Below are positions 46,069 through 58,470 of a stretch of DNA of 64,000 bases, piece by piece (positions within the stretch are counted from its first letter, which is position 1; the number at the start of each line of letters is the position of its first letter). The position numbers and the translations under genes are program-made. The DNA comes from Aphrophora alni (Eukaryota; Arthropoda; Insecta; Hemiptera; Aphrophoridae): contig OY740767.1 in assembly GCA_963513935.1 (NCBI GenBank), positions 79,348,060 through 79,412,059 on the forward strand. The letters run 5' to 3'. The notes beneath the pieces were generated by a model, which made no database searches, was not told the origin of the DNA, and was given only the letters and a program-made list of their open reading frames with translations.

Positions 46069-46665
46069 ATACGAACATATAAGTGACATATCATAATTTA
46101 AGTTATGACAAATGGAGATCATATGTAATAGAGTAACAATGTCTATCAACCTGTTAGGACGAAATTAAATAAATTTTTATCATTATAAAACTTAATGAAG
46201 AATTGTAATAAATTATTAATTCAAGCAAAGTAATATATCAACATTTATAACCAAGCCATAGTCAATGCAGACCTAGCGGTTCAAGCCGGAAACGGTTAGA
46301 ATTTCAGCTGACACAGCCTGAGGCTGACAGCTTGTTAATGACTACATCAACATTTAGCCTCCATCCAAGGTCCACATTTACAGAGTTTATTTCATTTACA
46401 AAACTTTTCACTTTAATAATTAGGATTGGACTTTGCATAATTAATCGGCTCAAATACAAAACGGTCACAAATTTTTCAAAAAGGAAATACAAAAACCTCA
46501 CGTTCGAATTTTTTCTCTCCTTTCAAAATTTAAAGTAATTTTGTGGTATATTCTTTTGGCGATTTTTTTTTTTAAATTTATTTTTGCTTATGAGTGGAGT
46601 GTCACATTAACCACCACTTTACAACGAGCCGAGTGGTACGGCTCAAATTGTATGGAGGGGGGTGA

Positions 46666-47193
46666 TGTGGCCCAGCCAAGGAGCCCACCAAATAAAAACC
46701 ATAATAAGTATAAATTTGGATGTAATGGGAAGGGATTCTAAATAATAAAATATGAATTGGCACTTGCGATTTTGTTGAGCAGTGCAAGATCACGTAGAAG
46801 GGGGGAGAAAGAGACGAGAAGTTGAGGGCTATAACCAGCGAGCCGAGCGAGAGTCTGTTACGAGAGCCGCGAGAAGGGAGTTGAACGGCAGACCGCTACG
46901 GGACAAGGTCAGTCCATTTTCGGCCACGTGCTATATAATTAATCGGTGTGCTTTTCGGCCACTATTAAGGCTTTATCTAGCCGTTATGTCTTTTTTATAA
47001 ATTATAATTATTTCTGTAATCTTCTAATTCGGCGCTAAAATAAAAGAAAACATTTAATTTAACTTCCGTTGCGTGCGTTCATTAGCGTCCTAACCCGACT
47101 CCTTGGCCCATCCTGACAAGATTCGGCTAAAGTGTACGTGGTCTCCAGCCAGCCGGAGCTTCCAGCTGGTCAAAAGAAGTGGAGACGGTCACA
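46666..47193 (+). mobile_element. probable LTR with upstream polypurine tract
   Basis: A purine run GGAGGGGGG (46654-46662) directly precedes TGTGGCCCAG, and a block of higher GC runs to ACGGTCACA at 47193. The start TG and end CA, a TATATAA-like box near 46931 and AAAATAAAA near 47038 suit an LTR of about 528 bp, preceded by a retroelement 3' end (Gypsy-like). No internal gag or pol was seen and no target duplication was found, so the call is moderate. Confidence 0.45.
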
Positions 47194-47739
47194 ATATTAG
47201 CTATACTTTCAAAGAATTTATCAAAATAGATTTTTAGATTGTAGAATATTATCACTTTAACTTCAGATTTCTTTAAAATATATTACCGGTACTAAAAAAA
47301 CTACAAAATATTAGTTAAAGAATGTATTAAAATCTTAGGGATAAAGGTTAATTAGAATTATTTTCTGTATACTATTTCCTACAACAAAATAAGTTTTTAT
47401 CTATACTGACCAATCAAAAAATATGTTGACACCATAAAATGTTACATCCATTCAGACAATGTTCTGGTACTGCATTGTTGTTATTTAACAATTTTAAATA
47501 CTAAACATTAATATATTATGTGCTACAATGGAAATATCGTTGTATGGGAACTATATTTGACAAATTTTGGAAAAAACTAGAATACAGTTAAACATGCAAG
47601 AAGTTTGTACAGTAGAAGGCTATGCTGTTTTTAAACGAGTTTGTGGAAGTGGACTATGACTTCGGTCTGACTTCACGATTCGTGAACCCATTGAAACAGC
47701 GACTTTCTGAGTTAGTCATTTTGAAATAAAAAATCAGTA

Positions 47740-48178
47740 CAGTAGACTCTCATAAATCCGGACTATTGTGGCGGATGGCCGGTCCGGATTCCAAAAAATC
47801 CGGATTTCCCGGAGTCGGAGATAAGTCGGCCGCGGTACCGATACGAGCCGTGATAAGCAATCGCTACCAGCCCATGCCGATACACAAGGACACTTGTGTT
47901 ACATTCTGGCACATTAACTAGTGGTACTGTTACTGTAATGTACATAATAATGTACTGGACTGCAACTAAGTAAAATACAGGATAGGGCGTGTCTATGCCT
48001 TACCCCACCTCACCCGCGTGGAAACTTCCACTGCCCATGAATCATTACAAAATAAGTCATTCATGCAATGCGGAAGATCGCGTGAAAATTGAAGGCTCTA
48101 AAACGGTAAATTGTTATTTAAAATCAAATTTACCGTACGGTTCGGATTTTCGTGATCCGAATTTATGAGAGTCTACTG
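47740..48178. mobile_element. Tigger-type MITE, copy 1
   Basis: CAGTAGACTCTCATAAATCC at the left matches the complement of GATCCGAATTTATGAGAGTCTACTG at the right, flanked by TA on both sides. The 439-bp interior is nearly identical in layout to the copy at 60304. CCGGATTTCCCGGAGTCG-type repeats lie next to the ends. No transposase. Confidence 0.88.
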
Positions 48179-48239
48179 TATTTGATAAATTTTGAAAATA
48201 TGAAATAAACCGTTTTAAGAATATGTAATTATTGTAGTA

Positions 48240-49030
48240 CAAGTAGTACTAATATTTCATATTAATTGACGTAATTAAAGTTAAAGACAAAGTAAGAAAG
48301 GGAGAAATTTTCAAAATTGGTCAAAATCCAAAGTCTTAGACTTCCATAAACTACATTTTCGGAAATCTAAATAATTTTATTCTTTAAAAAATTCGGGAAT
48401 AATGATTATTTAAAAAGTTGGTAGAAATGTGCTACCACACATTAAAAGTAAATAAAAGAAAATGTAAATTGATTAATTAATACAAAGATATTAAGACATA
48501 TAAAAGCAATGACGAATTGAGTAAAAAATAAATTCCACACCAAAATAAAAAATTAATAGTTTTCACACTTTTGTTGAAAAATGGAAAAAGATAAAGAAAA
48601 AAAATTTCAGATTAATAAATAATAAAAGAAAATGTAAATCCCAGGTAAAAATATTAAAAGAAATTTAGTAAAATTGTTAGTGCAAAAAGAAGTAAGAAAA
48701 AGTGTGAAAATCGACAGACGAGAAAATCAGACAATTTTTTCCTTTCGGTTATGAAACTAATACGCATAATTCTATGAAACTATGGAGTTTCAGTGAAGTA
48801 GGAACAAAGGTGTAAAAAGTAGGAATACGAAATAAAGAAAATTAGTATCAACGATAACAGAAGAATGGTAACACCTAGAATCACAAATCGAGATCGTCAG
48901 AAAAGCCACGGTCAAGACCAACAAGATGCAAGAATCAAAAAGTAAAAATTACAGAAAATTAACAAGTTATACATGTTTAAAATAAAACAAAAGGATTTCA
49001 GCCCATATTCAAGTTTAATATTGCAGAACA
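48240..49030. other. purine-biased intronic stretch
   Basis: The plus strand is dominated by A and G with little C or T. No open frame or repeat was recognised. Confidence 0.5.
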
Positions 49031-49660
49031 AGAAAGTCGGGAAACCGTGACATCGTGAGGAGCGGAGCCATGATGTCTATGTTTTAACTGACAGCAACAG
49101 TTAAAACATAAACTAATTAATGAAAAAGTAATTTAAAAAGGGTTTAGAAGAGAATAATTAATATGCTAAGGTTCAGAATAAATAGTACAACACAGTGTAA
49201 AACAGAAAAAATAAATTAAAAGTATATTAAAAAATTTAAGGAATATAAAGCAAATATTGTATCTCGCCTAGAAGGGAAGAAAATTGGTATGAGAAATACA
49301 ATGTACTTCGGCTATAAATAGAGCCGCTGATCCTCTCGGAGGACTCTCTTGTAATAAATTTTCAAAGTAGAAGATCACCTTACTTCACGACAGTTTGCAT
49401 CAAAATCTTGATATAAATTTGTAAAGTCAATAATAAAGTAAATAGTAAAATCAATTAAGTATTAGAGTCAAATAGAAGGGCAGATTTATGTCACAAGGGA
49501 CGATAAAACCAGGACTGCCAAATTGGACTAGACCTAGCTGTACCAATGGATAATCTGCTAGGTGATAGCAGATTAACAACACAGATCTACTCCACAATCA
49601 CAAAATTCCAGGAAAGTCAACACATCGGTAAAGGTTTGACTTTTTATAACATTTGATAAA
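49030..49660 (+). other. possible LTR or promoter-bearing repeat
   Basis: GGCTATAAATAGAGCCGCTG (49310-49329) is a strong TATA-box match, followed by CTCTCTTG and AATAAA, as in LTR promoters. Upstream is a perfect 13-bp hairpin (49078-49110). No LTR ends or partner copy could be placed. Confidence 0.3.
49078..49110. repeat. 13-bp perfect hairpin, 7-base loop
   Basis: TATGTTTTAACTG (49078-49090) and CAGTTAAAACATA (49098-49110) pair perfectly. They lie about 200 bp upstream of a TATA-like box. Confidence 0.9.
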
Positions 49661-50257
49661 ACAGTGAGTTGTCACTAAGTGCAATATAAAATAAATTCAA
49701 ATCCTTCAATAGTTTTCCTGGGATAATTTTTGTGTGTGAATAAATTTATATGTTTTCATTAGTGTTGAGACCGGTGGTTCTTGGTGGAATTCCATGTTTA
49801 ATTCTCTTAACTTTAAGAATTAATTTGTTTTATAGACGATGAATTTATAAAAGAAAATATTTTGTAAAAAATTTGATGAAAAAATAATTATGTTTAAATA
49901 TAAATGAAAACTTAATTTGTTGCAAAAAGTGATGTATATAATTTTATATGTAATGACTAATATAGATTGTGATCGAGGAACTTTCCAAAACTCGCTCTTG
50001 AGATAAGTAATACAAAAAATAAAATTTGCTCGTGAGCTCCCTGAACTAAGGGAAAATTAAAATAATTACTGGAAATGTTAAATAAAGGGGGGTACCAATA
50101 GTTTAGGCCCAACCTAAACTGTTGAAGGGATTAAGAGGTTCAGGTGAAAATTGAAAAAGCCTATACTTCCAGTGAACCGTCTAAATTAATACACTCAATA
50201 CTCTCGAAAACAAAGCCTGTAATAAATATTACAGGGTTTGAGATGTGTGTTAATTAA

Positions 50258-51992
50258 CCCTGGAACGGGTAGGCGACCCGGTTTTTACAAATGACCGGGT
50301 CGCGACATTAGTCATGGCTTAGTTCACTAACTCTAAAACACGTATTTTGCAACTCAACATTACGCCCACTTAGAATTGTCTTATCACAATAAATAAAATA
50401 CCATTGGAAAAGTAATGTTCCGTAGATGCATAATCATGCAAAAAAAATACCACAAAACGTTATAAATAATATTCCAAAAATTGGTGAAGTTCACATATTT
50501 TTGTTGCGTAAAATCGTAAATTTCAACTCTGCGCCTTTTCGTAAACGTGACGCCACTTTTCCCGATTTGATTACAAATCTATATTTCTTTCAAACGGGTT
50601 GACCAAAACACTGTTCTATAGATCACATCTTTCTCTTTCAAACCGTAGATTACAAATTTTTCTGCGTCTTACAGATCCAGAGATATTTCTACTTGACCAT
50701 AGAAGAAACTTGACAGGACGAAATTCATTTGGCATTCGGTGCAGTTTACGAAATGACGTAATTCCTTTTCTATATTAAAAAATGTATTCGTTCTTTACAG
50801 TATGTTGTAGAGGAAATTTCATTCTATAAGTTGGTACCACTTGATATACCAACTGACATTTTCTGTAGGTTCTATTCAAGTCCAAAACAACGGCTACCTT
50901 CCGAGATGTGGTGAAATAAAATACAAGCAAAAGGGCGTGGCATTTGTGTAATATTTTTATTATTTCTGTTATTTTGAAGGTTTGTGTATACAAATTGTAT
51001 ATAAATTGTGTATACAATTAACAATATGTGTGTTTTTATTTCAAAAGTTTATGTTTTTGAGTGAATTTCTAGTTTGTGAACAGTTTATATTTGGGATAAC
51101 CTAGAACAATATTCTAAGTCTAGCCTATATGAAAATTTTCTTATATTTAGTGTTTTATTTGATTATACAAGTGTATATGTGTGTTATTCTTTATTAAAAT
51201 TATTGATTTTGTCTTAGGCCTAGCTTTAGAAAGTTACTAATTACGCGTAAATTGTCGAGGTGTCAAACCTAACCTCACTTGTGAAAGTTACCTTTTTAGG
51301 GAAAATCGGTATTTTTATTTTGAAAATGTAACAAATTTTTTTTTCCCTAAATATATTCACAAATATATTACAAATCTCTAGTAATTGTTGGTAAAATTCC
51401 AAAAAATTTATTAGTATGTTATTGATTCCCATTTCTGTGAAATTTCTGCTCCGTTACACTTCAATTTTTTGGTATTTAACCAAAAAACTCCAAATGTGTT
51501 ACATCTAACATTTTTTTTCAATACACACCTACATTCTATGCACCTTTCTGAACATAATGATATATAGTACTCTTGTATAAAATATATATTACTATTTTTG
51601 GTAAATTGTTGAAAATAAAATGACCAAATTTACTTTTTTCATAAACCATTTTTTGTTTTTTTGAAAATGTAACAATTTTTTTTTTCCCTAAATATATTTA
51701 TAAATATTACATAAAACTTTTGTATATCTTAGAAAAAGGTGGTAAAATGCTTTTGATTTTGGATGATACAGGTTTTTCCTGGAAAATGATAACTTCGTTT
51801 TTGACATGTAACATACTTACTCCAAAACCGTTTCAAAAAAACTTTCTTTTTTTTTACATAGATGAATTCTATGCATCTTTCTGAGAAAAATGATGTCTTA
51901 TAAGTTAGGTTTTGTATACAAATAATATATTTTATTAATTTTTAAACAAACGAAGAATTTTAAAGACAAATTGACATACACCACTTGGAGGG
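50258..51992 (-). mobile_element. non-autonomous piggyBac-like element, 1.7 kb
   Basis: TTAA at 50254-50257 precedes CCCTGGAACGGG, and CCACTTGGAGGG precedes TTAA at 51993-51996. Reading inward, the ends are CCCTGGAACGGG and CCCTCCAAGTGG, an imperfect TIR. No transposase is encoded. Just inside the left end lies a perfect hairpin, GCGACCCGG (50273-50281) with CCGGGTCGC (50295-50303). The interior is an inverted copy of the repeats at 12.2-13.8 kb and 40.2-42.3 kb, so this is the best-delimited member of a dispersed family. Confidence 0.65.
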
Positions 51993-52135
51993 TTAAAAAG
52001 GGGAAGACGCGTAGCCTAGCTCAGTGTACAAAAGAATAGCTGAGTTTTTACGCTGTAGTACAAAAATAACAATGCTTTGAGAATCAAATAACTCAAATTA
52101 AATTAAAATGTTCTATTGAACATAAGATAAAATAC

Positions 52136-52366
52136 CTGAGTGGCAACATAATCAGCTTGTCTGATTGTAGATAAAACATTGGAAGTGAGGTAGGTATGTG
52201 TAATGTCCAAAATCTGGTCCTTTATTAGATCACCTGCTATATAACACACTCTATTGACATTATGACACACTCGAGGTATTAGTCTTGCTAGAAAAACTAG
52301 ATCTTCCCAGTTAGGTTCCCTTTCACATGACAAACCTACTACATAACTGTAGCTTCTGCAATCACC
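52136..52366 (-). CDS. GMPS: GMP synthase, coding exon (second in window)
   Basis: This 231-bp, 77-residue exon starts GDCRSYSYVVGLS and includes the family-typical stretch NWEDLVFLARLIPRVCHNVN and, near its end, VLSTIRQADY. The acceptor is TAACAG and the donor is CAG|GTATTT, both phase 0. In known GMP synthases this belongs to the C-terminal dimerisation and XMP-binding region. The exon retains all strongly conserved positions I can recall and shows no frameshift or stop, so it looks under selection. It is separated from the next exon by a 13.8-kb intron that contains an intact piggyBac transposon in the same orientation as the gene. Confidence 0.95.
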
Positions 52367-52369
52367 CTG

Positions 52370-55300
52370 TTACAAAAAATACATCACAGTATTAGTATAA
52401 AAAAACTTTTAAACATAATTTCAAAAATTAAGTACGTATACTCAGTGTCAGTTCTAACAGTACTTCAACGTGGTTCGAAGAGGTTCCAACCCATAACACA
52501 ATTTTGTTATGGATGAACAACTTCAACGAATCAGGTATTAGTTTAAAACATAAGTTAACAGGTTATGCAAGCTCAGATAGAATACTAGAGAATGGTGAGC
52601 AAGTAAGGTAAACTGTAGAAACCCGTCCATTCGGAGAGCTCTTAAACATAAATGGCTGCTACACATCTCTCTGAATACTGCAGCATAAGCCGAATTCTGT
52701 ATTTGGATTTTAAACGTCCACACTTACAAAATAGTCATTGTTCAGGAGTTAAAGCCTAATGATTATGTCTGTTACAGCATTTCGACCAGGTGATTGATTC
52801 TCATAATGAACAATGTGGCTTATTTCCATTTGTCTGGTTACATCAACAGTTAAAACTTCCGTTATTGGTCAGATATGAATCCTAAAGACCTTAAGAAATC
52901 TATAATCTTGACGGAACAACAGTGTGGTGTAGTTACTAAATTAATGTGTCATTGGTTCTACTTCTTGAGAAGAACTGGTGAACAGTTCAGGTGACGTCAG
53001 ATCATTTTTTATTAATGCTTAAAAGTGTCGTGAGGTGAACAGTTACAGTGACTTCAGATCATTATCTATTTATGCTTAAAAACTTCCTGATACCTCAAAT
53101 TAGATGGATACGCCTAGTTCCCAAATATATTTGGTTCCAGCAATATGGGGCTTCACAGAACTAATAATGTCATAGATTATTTGAAGGTAAAGCTTCCTGG
53201 GAGCATAATATTACTTAATGACATTGCTTATCCCGTTTGTTCCACAGAATTTTGAACGGCTGCAAAATTATCGAGCCTTCAATTTTTAGGGCCTGGGTTG
53301 TATGTTGAAGCTCGGTTTGATTTTCCAATCTCGGCGTGATTTTCCGAACCTGGTTCAATTTTATGAACTCAGTACAGTTTTTTGAGCAGGTCTACTTTTA
53401 CAAGAATTGCTTGGTTTCCGAACAAGGCGCAAACTGATGGAATAATACTCCAACAAATACGATAAAATGTGAACTAATAAATGAGAAAAAAACAGTCAAA
53501 ATTGATATCGAAAAAGAAATGAACCACACAGATATATGATATTTATCTTTTTTCCCTCTTCTCATAAAAAAATTAAAAAAAAAAAAATTAAAAAAAAATA
53601 AAAAAATTTATTCACATGTATTGTGAGTTATTAAAGTTACAACAGGAAGATACTGTACCAGGAAAATGGGAAGTAAGCTGCCTTAGCGAAGTCCCCACTT
53701 GTCCAATTCAAATGTGACAACTAAATGTCAACACGCATCACTGCAGACATACGGAAATCAAAATTTTCCGTTTTATACTAGATTTAACATAAAATAGAAT
53801 TACTAATATAACATTTCTAATAATTTAAAGTTAATGATTTGCGTTATGAAAACTTTTTTATTTATTATTTAGTTGTGCTAATTGTGCGAAAGAGAAAAGC
53901 CACAGCGTGATAAACCTACTAATCCTATCTCAGAGTGAGTACATAAAGTAAAAAAACCAGGAAATATCATCAGATAACATAGTTGATAGTTTCCTTCTTG
54001 ATTTTAGATCCAAAGAACACAACATTCATAAACAATTAATAATTTAAACAATCTCTGTGTATAGCTTATGGTAATGTAATAAGTATGTGTAATTTTCTTT
54101 TTGGAAAGCTTACGATTATCGCAAGTTAAAATACCCCAAACTCCTCCCAACTGTAGGAAGATCAGAGACAGACACCAAACAGACCTGTCTTATCATGTTA
54201 ACCCTGGAAATGGCATTAACTTGTGCCGTAACATGGTGCCCCCTTTCGCGAAACTGCCGTACTACGAGACATATTTCTGTCTTTTCTGTTCTCTCTATGA
54301 AATTCAGGTTAGACAGCTTTGAAAGATTGAAACACGAGCTTTTCAATGGTGTATAATTCATTTCTCTACGACTCCATTTACTAGGCTAAAGGTTGAGTTG
54401 AAGAAAACAACTTTTTTTTTGTTGAATACATCTGTAAAATGAGTTTTTGTCGTAACTAATTTAAAGATTGAATACTATAAAAGTTATAGACATGTGGCGA
54501 ACTCTGTTGGATAGGTAAAGATTTGTACTAAAAACAGTACAATTGCACATTTATTTGAAATAATTTACAGAGGGAAATAATGGAAATAATAAAGGAAATA
54601 ATTTATATAAATTAAATAACTCGCGAGTTTATATTGTAATGCGAGTTGGCGAGTTGCCATTTTTACGACTAAAACACACCAAACTTTACCAATTAATTAA
54701 ATATTTTTATAGCATTTTATGAACTTTTGATTACATGTATATGCATCTACGAAACGTCAGCTTTACAATGGTATAACATTTATTTCAGTAGGATGATTTT
54801 AAGTAACCCTAATGTCGAGTTGCAATATCAGAGTTTTTTACAGTTGTCTGTCAACCGTCAATGGCTTCTACGGCTCAAATGATCCGCATGCCAAAACTAA
54901 GGTTAATAATATCCTTATTTAAAAGTAAACAAGCAAGCCTTTGGAAGATGAGAGATCTGTAATTGACAGGAAATAGATTAGTTTCATTCATCCTGTTGCC
55001 TTCAACATGTATCAAATAAAACAAAACAATCTATTTTCAACTTGGTGGATCATGGCTCTTCCTTGTATTCAACATTAAATGTATTATTTCATAATTTTAC
55101 TTTCATTATACTATTTATATGTGCGTAAAAATTAAATGTGAGTAAATTTCAAGTGATTTGTGGAAATGAGAAGAGTTTTGATATCACTGTATTACTCGCT
55201 TGTAGTTTAATAGCCTATATTAACTATATTGGTATTAAACTAGATTCATTGGAATGTTGACACTGTTTCTAATCCTTTCTTGCCTGCGCTCTCTCTCCTC

Positions 55301-57745
55301 CTCCCCCTCCCTCTGTCACACAAACACAGGACTTTGCTCTTCTTTGAAACATCATTCTTATCTATTTGCATAATCGAAATAATATTAATATAAGGAATAA
55401 AATTTTAAAATGGGAATAGAGAGCATATCCTTAAAACCAATTTTTGTCTATAAGCTATAACTACAGAACTAGATGTTTTTCAATAACAAAACCAGAAGGT
55501 TCACACGTTTAGTAGTGTATCAATATGTTCAGGACCCAATATTCTAATTGATAATTTTAGTTTAACTGTAACAGCAGTAACTACTTGTTGAAACTCCATA
55601 ATAAGGATAAAATAAGCACTAAGCTACAGTTTCAAATGTATTTATTAACTTATTTAGCTACAATTGTTTCGCCTTGCGGCATCTACGGGCTAATCCCTTT
55701 TACAATATTTTAAATTATTTATTATGCTATATATTTACCTATATTTAGCATATTTATTATGCTAAGTATTTACCTATATTTAGCATAAAACAATGTACCA
55801 CAATTTACACTACCTAATTTACATTTTCATGAAAAATTTATGGTTTTTTTACATGTCCTAGTAACTCATAATTTTTCTCTTTCTTTTTTAGTAAACCTGA
55901 GTTGATTTTTTTTATTTAACACAAACAGATAAATCACAACTCTTAGATTTAGATTGATTTGTTTCTAATTAAATATAAAAATGCAAAGACTATCAAGTAT
56001 AACTAATAATTCAATCTTATTTTCTTAAGTGAAGTTACGCTTGGTGTTTATATTCCTTGTGTAGAATCAGTAATGTCTATTTCCTGCCTATAATTATTAT
56101 CTCTTCACCTCTCTCCAGTGATTACCTAGGTTACTGGCTTTACATAGGTTATTCGGTTCCTTGATGATACCTCTATTTTTTTTTTATTTATTTTTTTTTT
56201 TTTTATGTCTCTTCTAACAAATAACAATAGTGGAAGGTTCCATTATTTAATACTCTATAAAATGTTAAATAACAAACATCCTCTTCTTGATAGATTACTT
56301 GAGTTCAATCGTGTAGCTTTGTGATACTTTCATTACACTAGTAGTATAGACCTTGCTGTAAATAATTTCATAATATGAATGACACACGTGTTTACTGAAT
56401 AAATGACTTAATTACAAAATTCTCAATTTTCTATTAAACACAATGCAAATAAACTCATTTTTCTTTGAGTTATAATTTTTAAATAAGATTTTTTTTCCCA
56501 CTGTTTACATTAAAACGGGAACATTTTGGTTTCCTGTTTTCAGTGATGCGTGGATGACATTAAGTTGTCAATTTAAAGCGGAACAAGTGGAATCACCACT
56601 GAAGCATTTTACTTCCTTAATTCTTATAACTTACTCTGATCTACACAAGATAATTAAAACTTTTTTATTTCATGAGAAGGACAACTAAATATAAATATCA
56701 TATCCATTAGTTTCATAACCAATATCAATTATGACTGTTTTTATCATTTCATCAGTTCATGTTATATCCAGCTCTTGTTGCAGTATTATTGTTGCGCTAT
56801 GCAAGAAATTATTTTAAAATGCCAAAATTATATATAATCTTGTAAATTTGAAAATTTTCAAAATCTATTTAAATAATTATTGTTTAAACAATTTCTACTT
56901 TTAAATATTTTTTTGTATTCATAGTTAAAAATACATAACATTATAAAGTGTTTAGTGGTGTAATAAACAATGTGAAACAGGTGATTATTAATAAACTTTT
57001 AAAATGAAAAATTATTGATGTGTTAAGAGTCTGATAATTATTAGTAATACCAGTTTGTCAATGAGATATTTAAACTTTTCAACTTGCAAGACATCGATAT
57101 AACCAAAAAAAAAACATCAAAATTGGTCACTAGAAGCTGAGATAATTGCATTTTAGGGCGTGTTATGATTTTGAACATGTGATTTCAATCATAAATTTCT
57201 TACAAATTTAAGTTACATTTTATCAGGGTTACATATATGCGCAAGATTTGATTTTAATAAGTGGAAAATACTCAAAATGACTAAGGTATTTGTTTAAAAT
57301 AACCATCCTCCTACCCTCATAGTTGTGCCGTAAACGACGGTTTACTTTGATCAATTATAACTCTGGAATGAATTAAGAAATAATCATGTACTTTTTTAAA
57401 GAAGCGTCATTCTGACTACTTTTGATATGATTTTTAAAAGAAAAAATTAATTAATAATTCACAAAGTTATTTTATTTGTTTATAAGCCCAAATATTAAAC
57501 ACATTTTTAAACATTTAGCAATGCTCTCCTAATTAACAGATTTCAATTTTTCAAAATGCATTTGAAAGCTTGAATGTCCTTTTATATGTGACAAAATATT
57601 CAAGTATCTAGAGGATGTTTTGTCTGTTAAACTTGAAAAAATTTCAATATTTTTTTTGATATCTGAATTGTAAAATTATCAGGCAAAAACAATAAGACCG
57701 ATTTTGATGAAATCTGGTGTGGAGATTTATCATACCAAAAGGGTT
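52370..57745. other. GMPS first-intron DNA, mostly unassigned
   Basis: Apart from the repeat fragment at 54.65-54.85 kb I recognise nothing. The open frames here are short and lack domains. Confidence 0.5.
54640..54850 (+). repeat. fragment of the dispersed repeat right-hand block
   Basis: ATATGCATCTACGAAACGTCAGCTTT and the following GTAGGATGATTTTAAGT match 13.58-13.67 kb with substitutions. It is a diverged partial copy in the first GMPS intron. Confidence 0.5.
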
Positions 57746-57748
57746 TTT

Positions 57749-58470
57749 TTTCCAAATATGAAGTTTCAAAATTCGCAAAAAGGCTTGATTACATTCAATT
57801 TTTTTATGGTTTTTGCAATATTAATAATATATTTTTCGACTTTAAACCAGCTATGTTTTGTACAAAATTTAATTAAAAAACTTTTTTCCTCTTAAACTTT
57901 TCTTTAAAATAGTTTTTGAGATATACTAGCGAAAAGAAAAAAAAATTAGAGATTTTTTAACATTTTGTTTAATACAAATATGAGCACATGTTTTTGAAAG
58001 CGTGCGTAGTGAATTTATCATTTCTAGTAACATTTTGGGACTATTAAAACAAAAAATTTCGATCATATGGAAAAGATCCAAACAAGGGCATTTTGAAACA
58101 GATACCGCCTTTCCAAATATGAAGTTTCAAAATTCGCAAAAAGACTTGATTACATTCAATTTTTTTATGGTTTTTGCAATATTAATAATATATTTTTCGA
58201 CTTTAAACCAGCTATGTTTTGTACAAAATTTAATTAAAAAACTTTTTTCCTCTTAAACTTTTCTTTAAAATAGTTTTTGAGATATACTAGCGAAAAGAAA
58301 AAAAAATTAGAGATTTTTTAACATTTTGTTTAATACAAATATGAGCACATGTTTTTGAAAGCGTGCGTAGTGAATTTATCATTTCTAGTAACATTTTGGG
58401 ACTATTAAAACAAAAAATTTCGATCATATGGAAAAGATCCAAACAAGGGCATTTTGAAACAGATACCGCC
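57749..58470 (+). repeat. 361-bp perfect-register tandem duplication
   Basis: 57749-58109 and 58110-58470 are almost identical (the only difference I noticed is AGGCTTG versus AGACTTG). Each copy starts TTTCCAAATATGAAG and ends ACAGATACCGCC. Such low divergence implies a recent event. It lies in the first GMPS intron. The short open frames in it repeat because of the duplication. Confidence 0.95.

Noticed and set aside
47763..47945. Minus-strand frame similar to one at 60265-60561
   Set aside because: Both lie in the two copies of one MITE; the similarity reflects shared element sequence and the frames differ in length and register.
57704..58256. Two open frames with the same C-terminal peptide
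   Set aside because: They repeat because of the 361-bp tandem duplication. The peptide is low-complexity AT-rich sequence with no domain.
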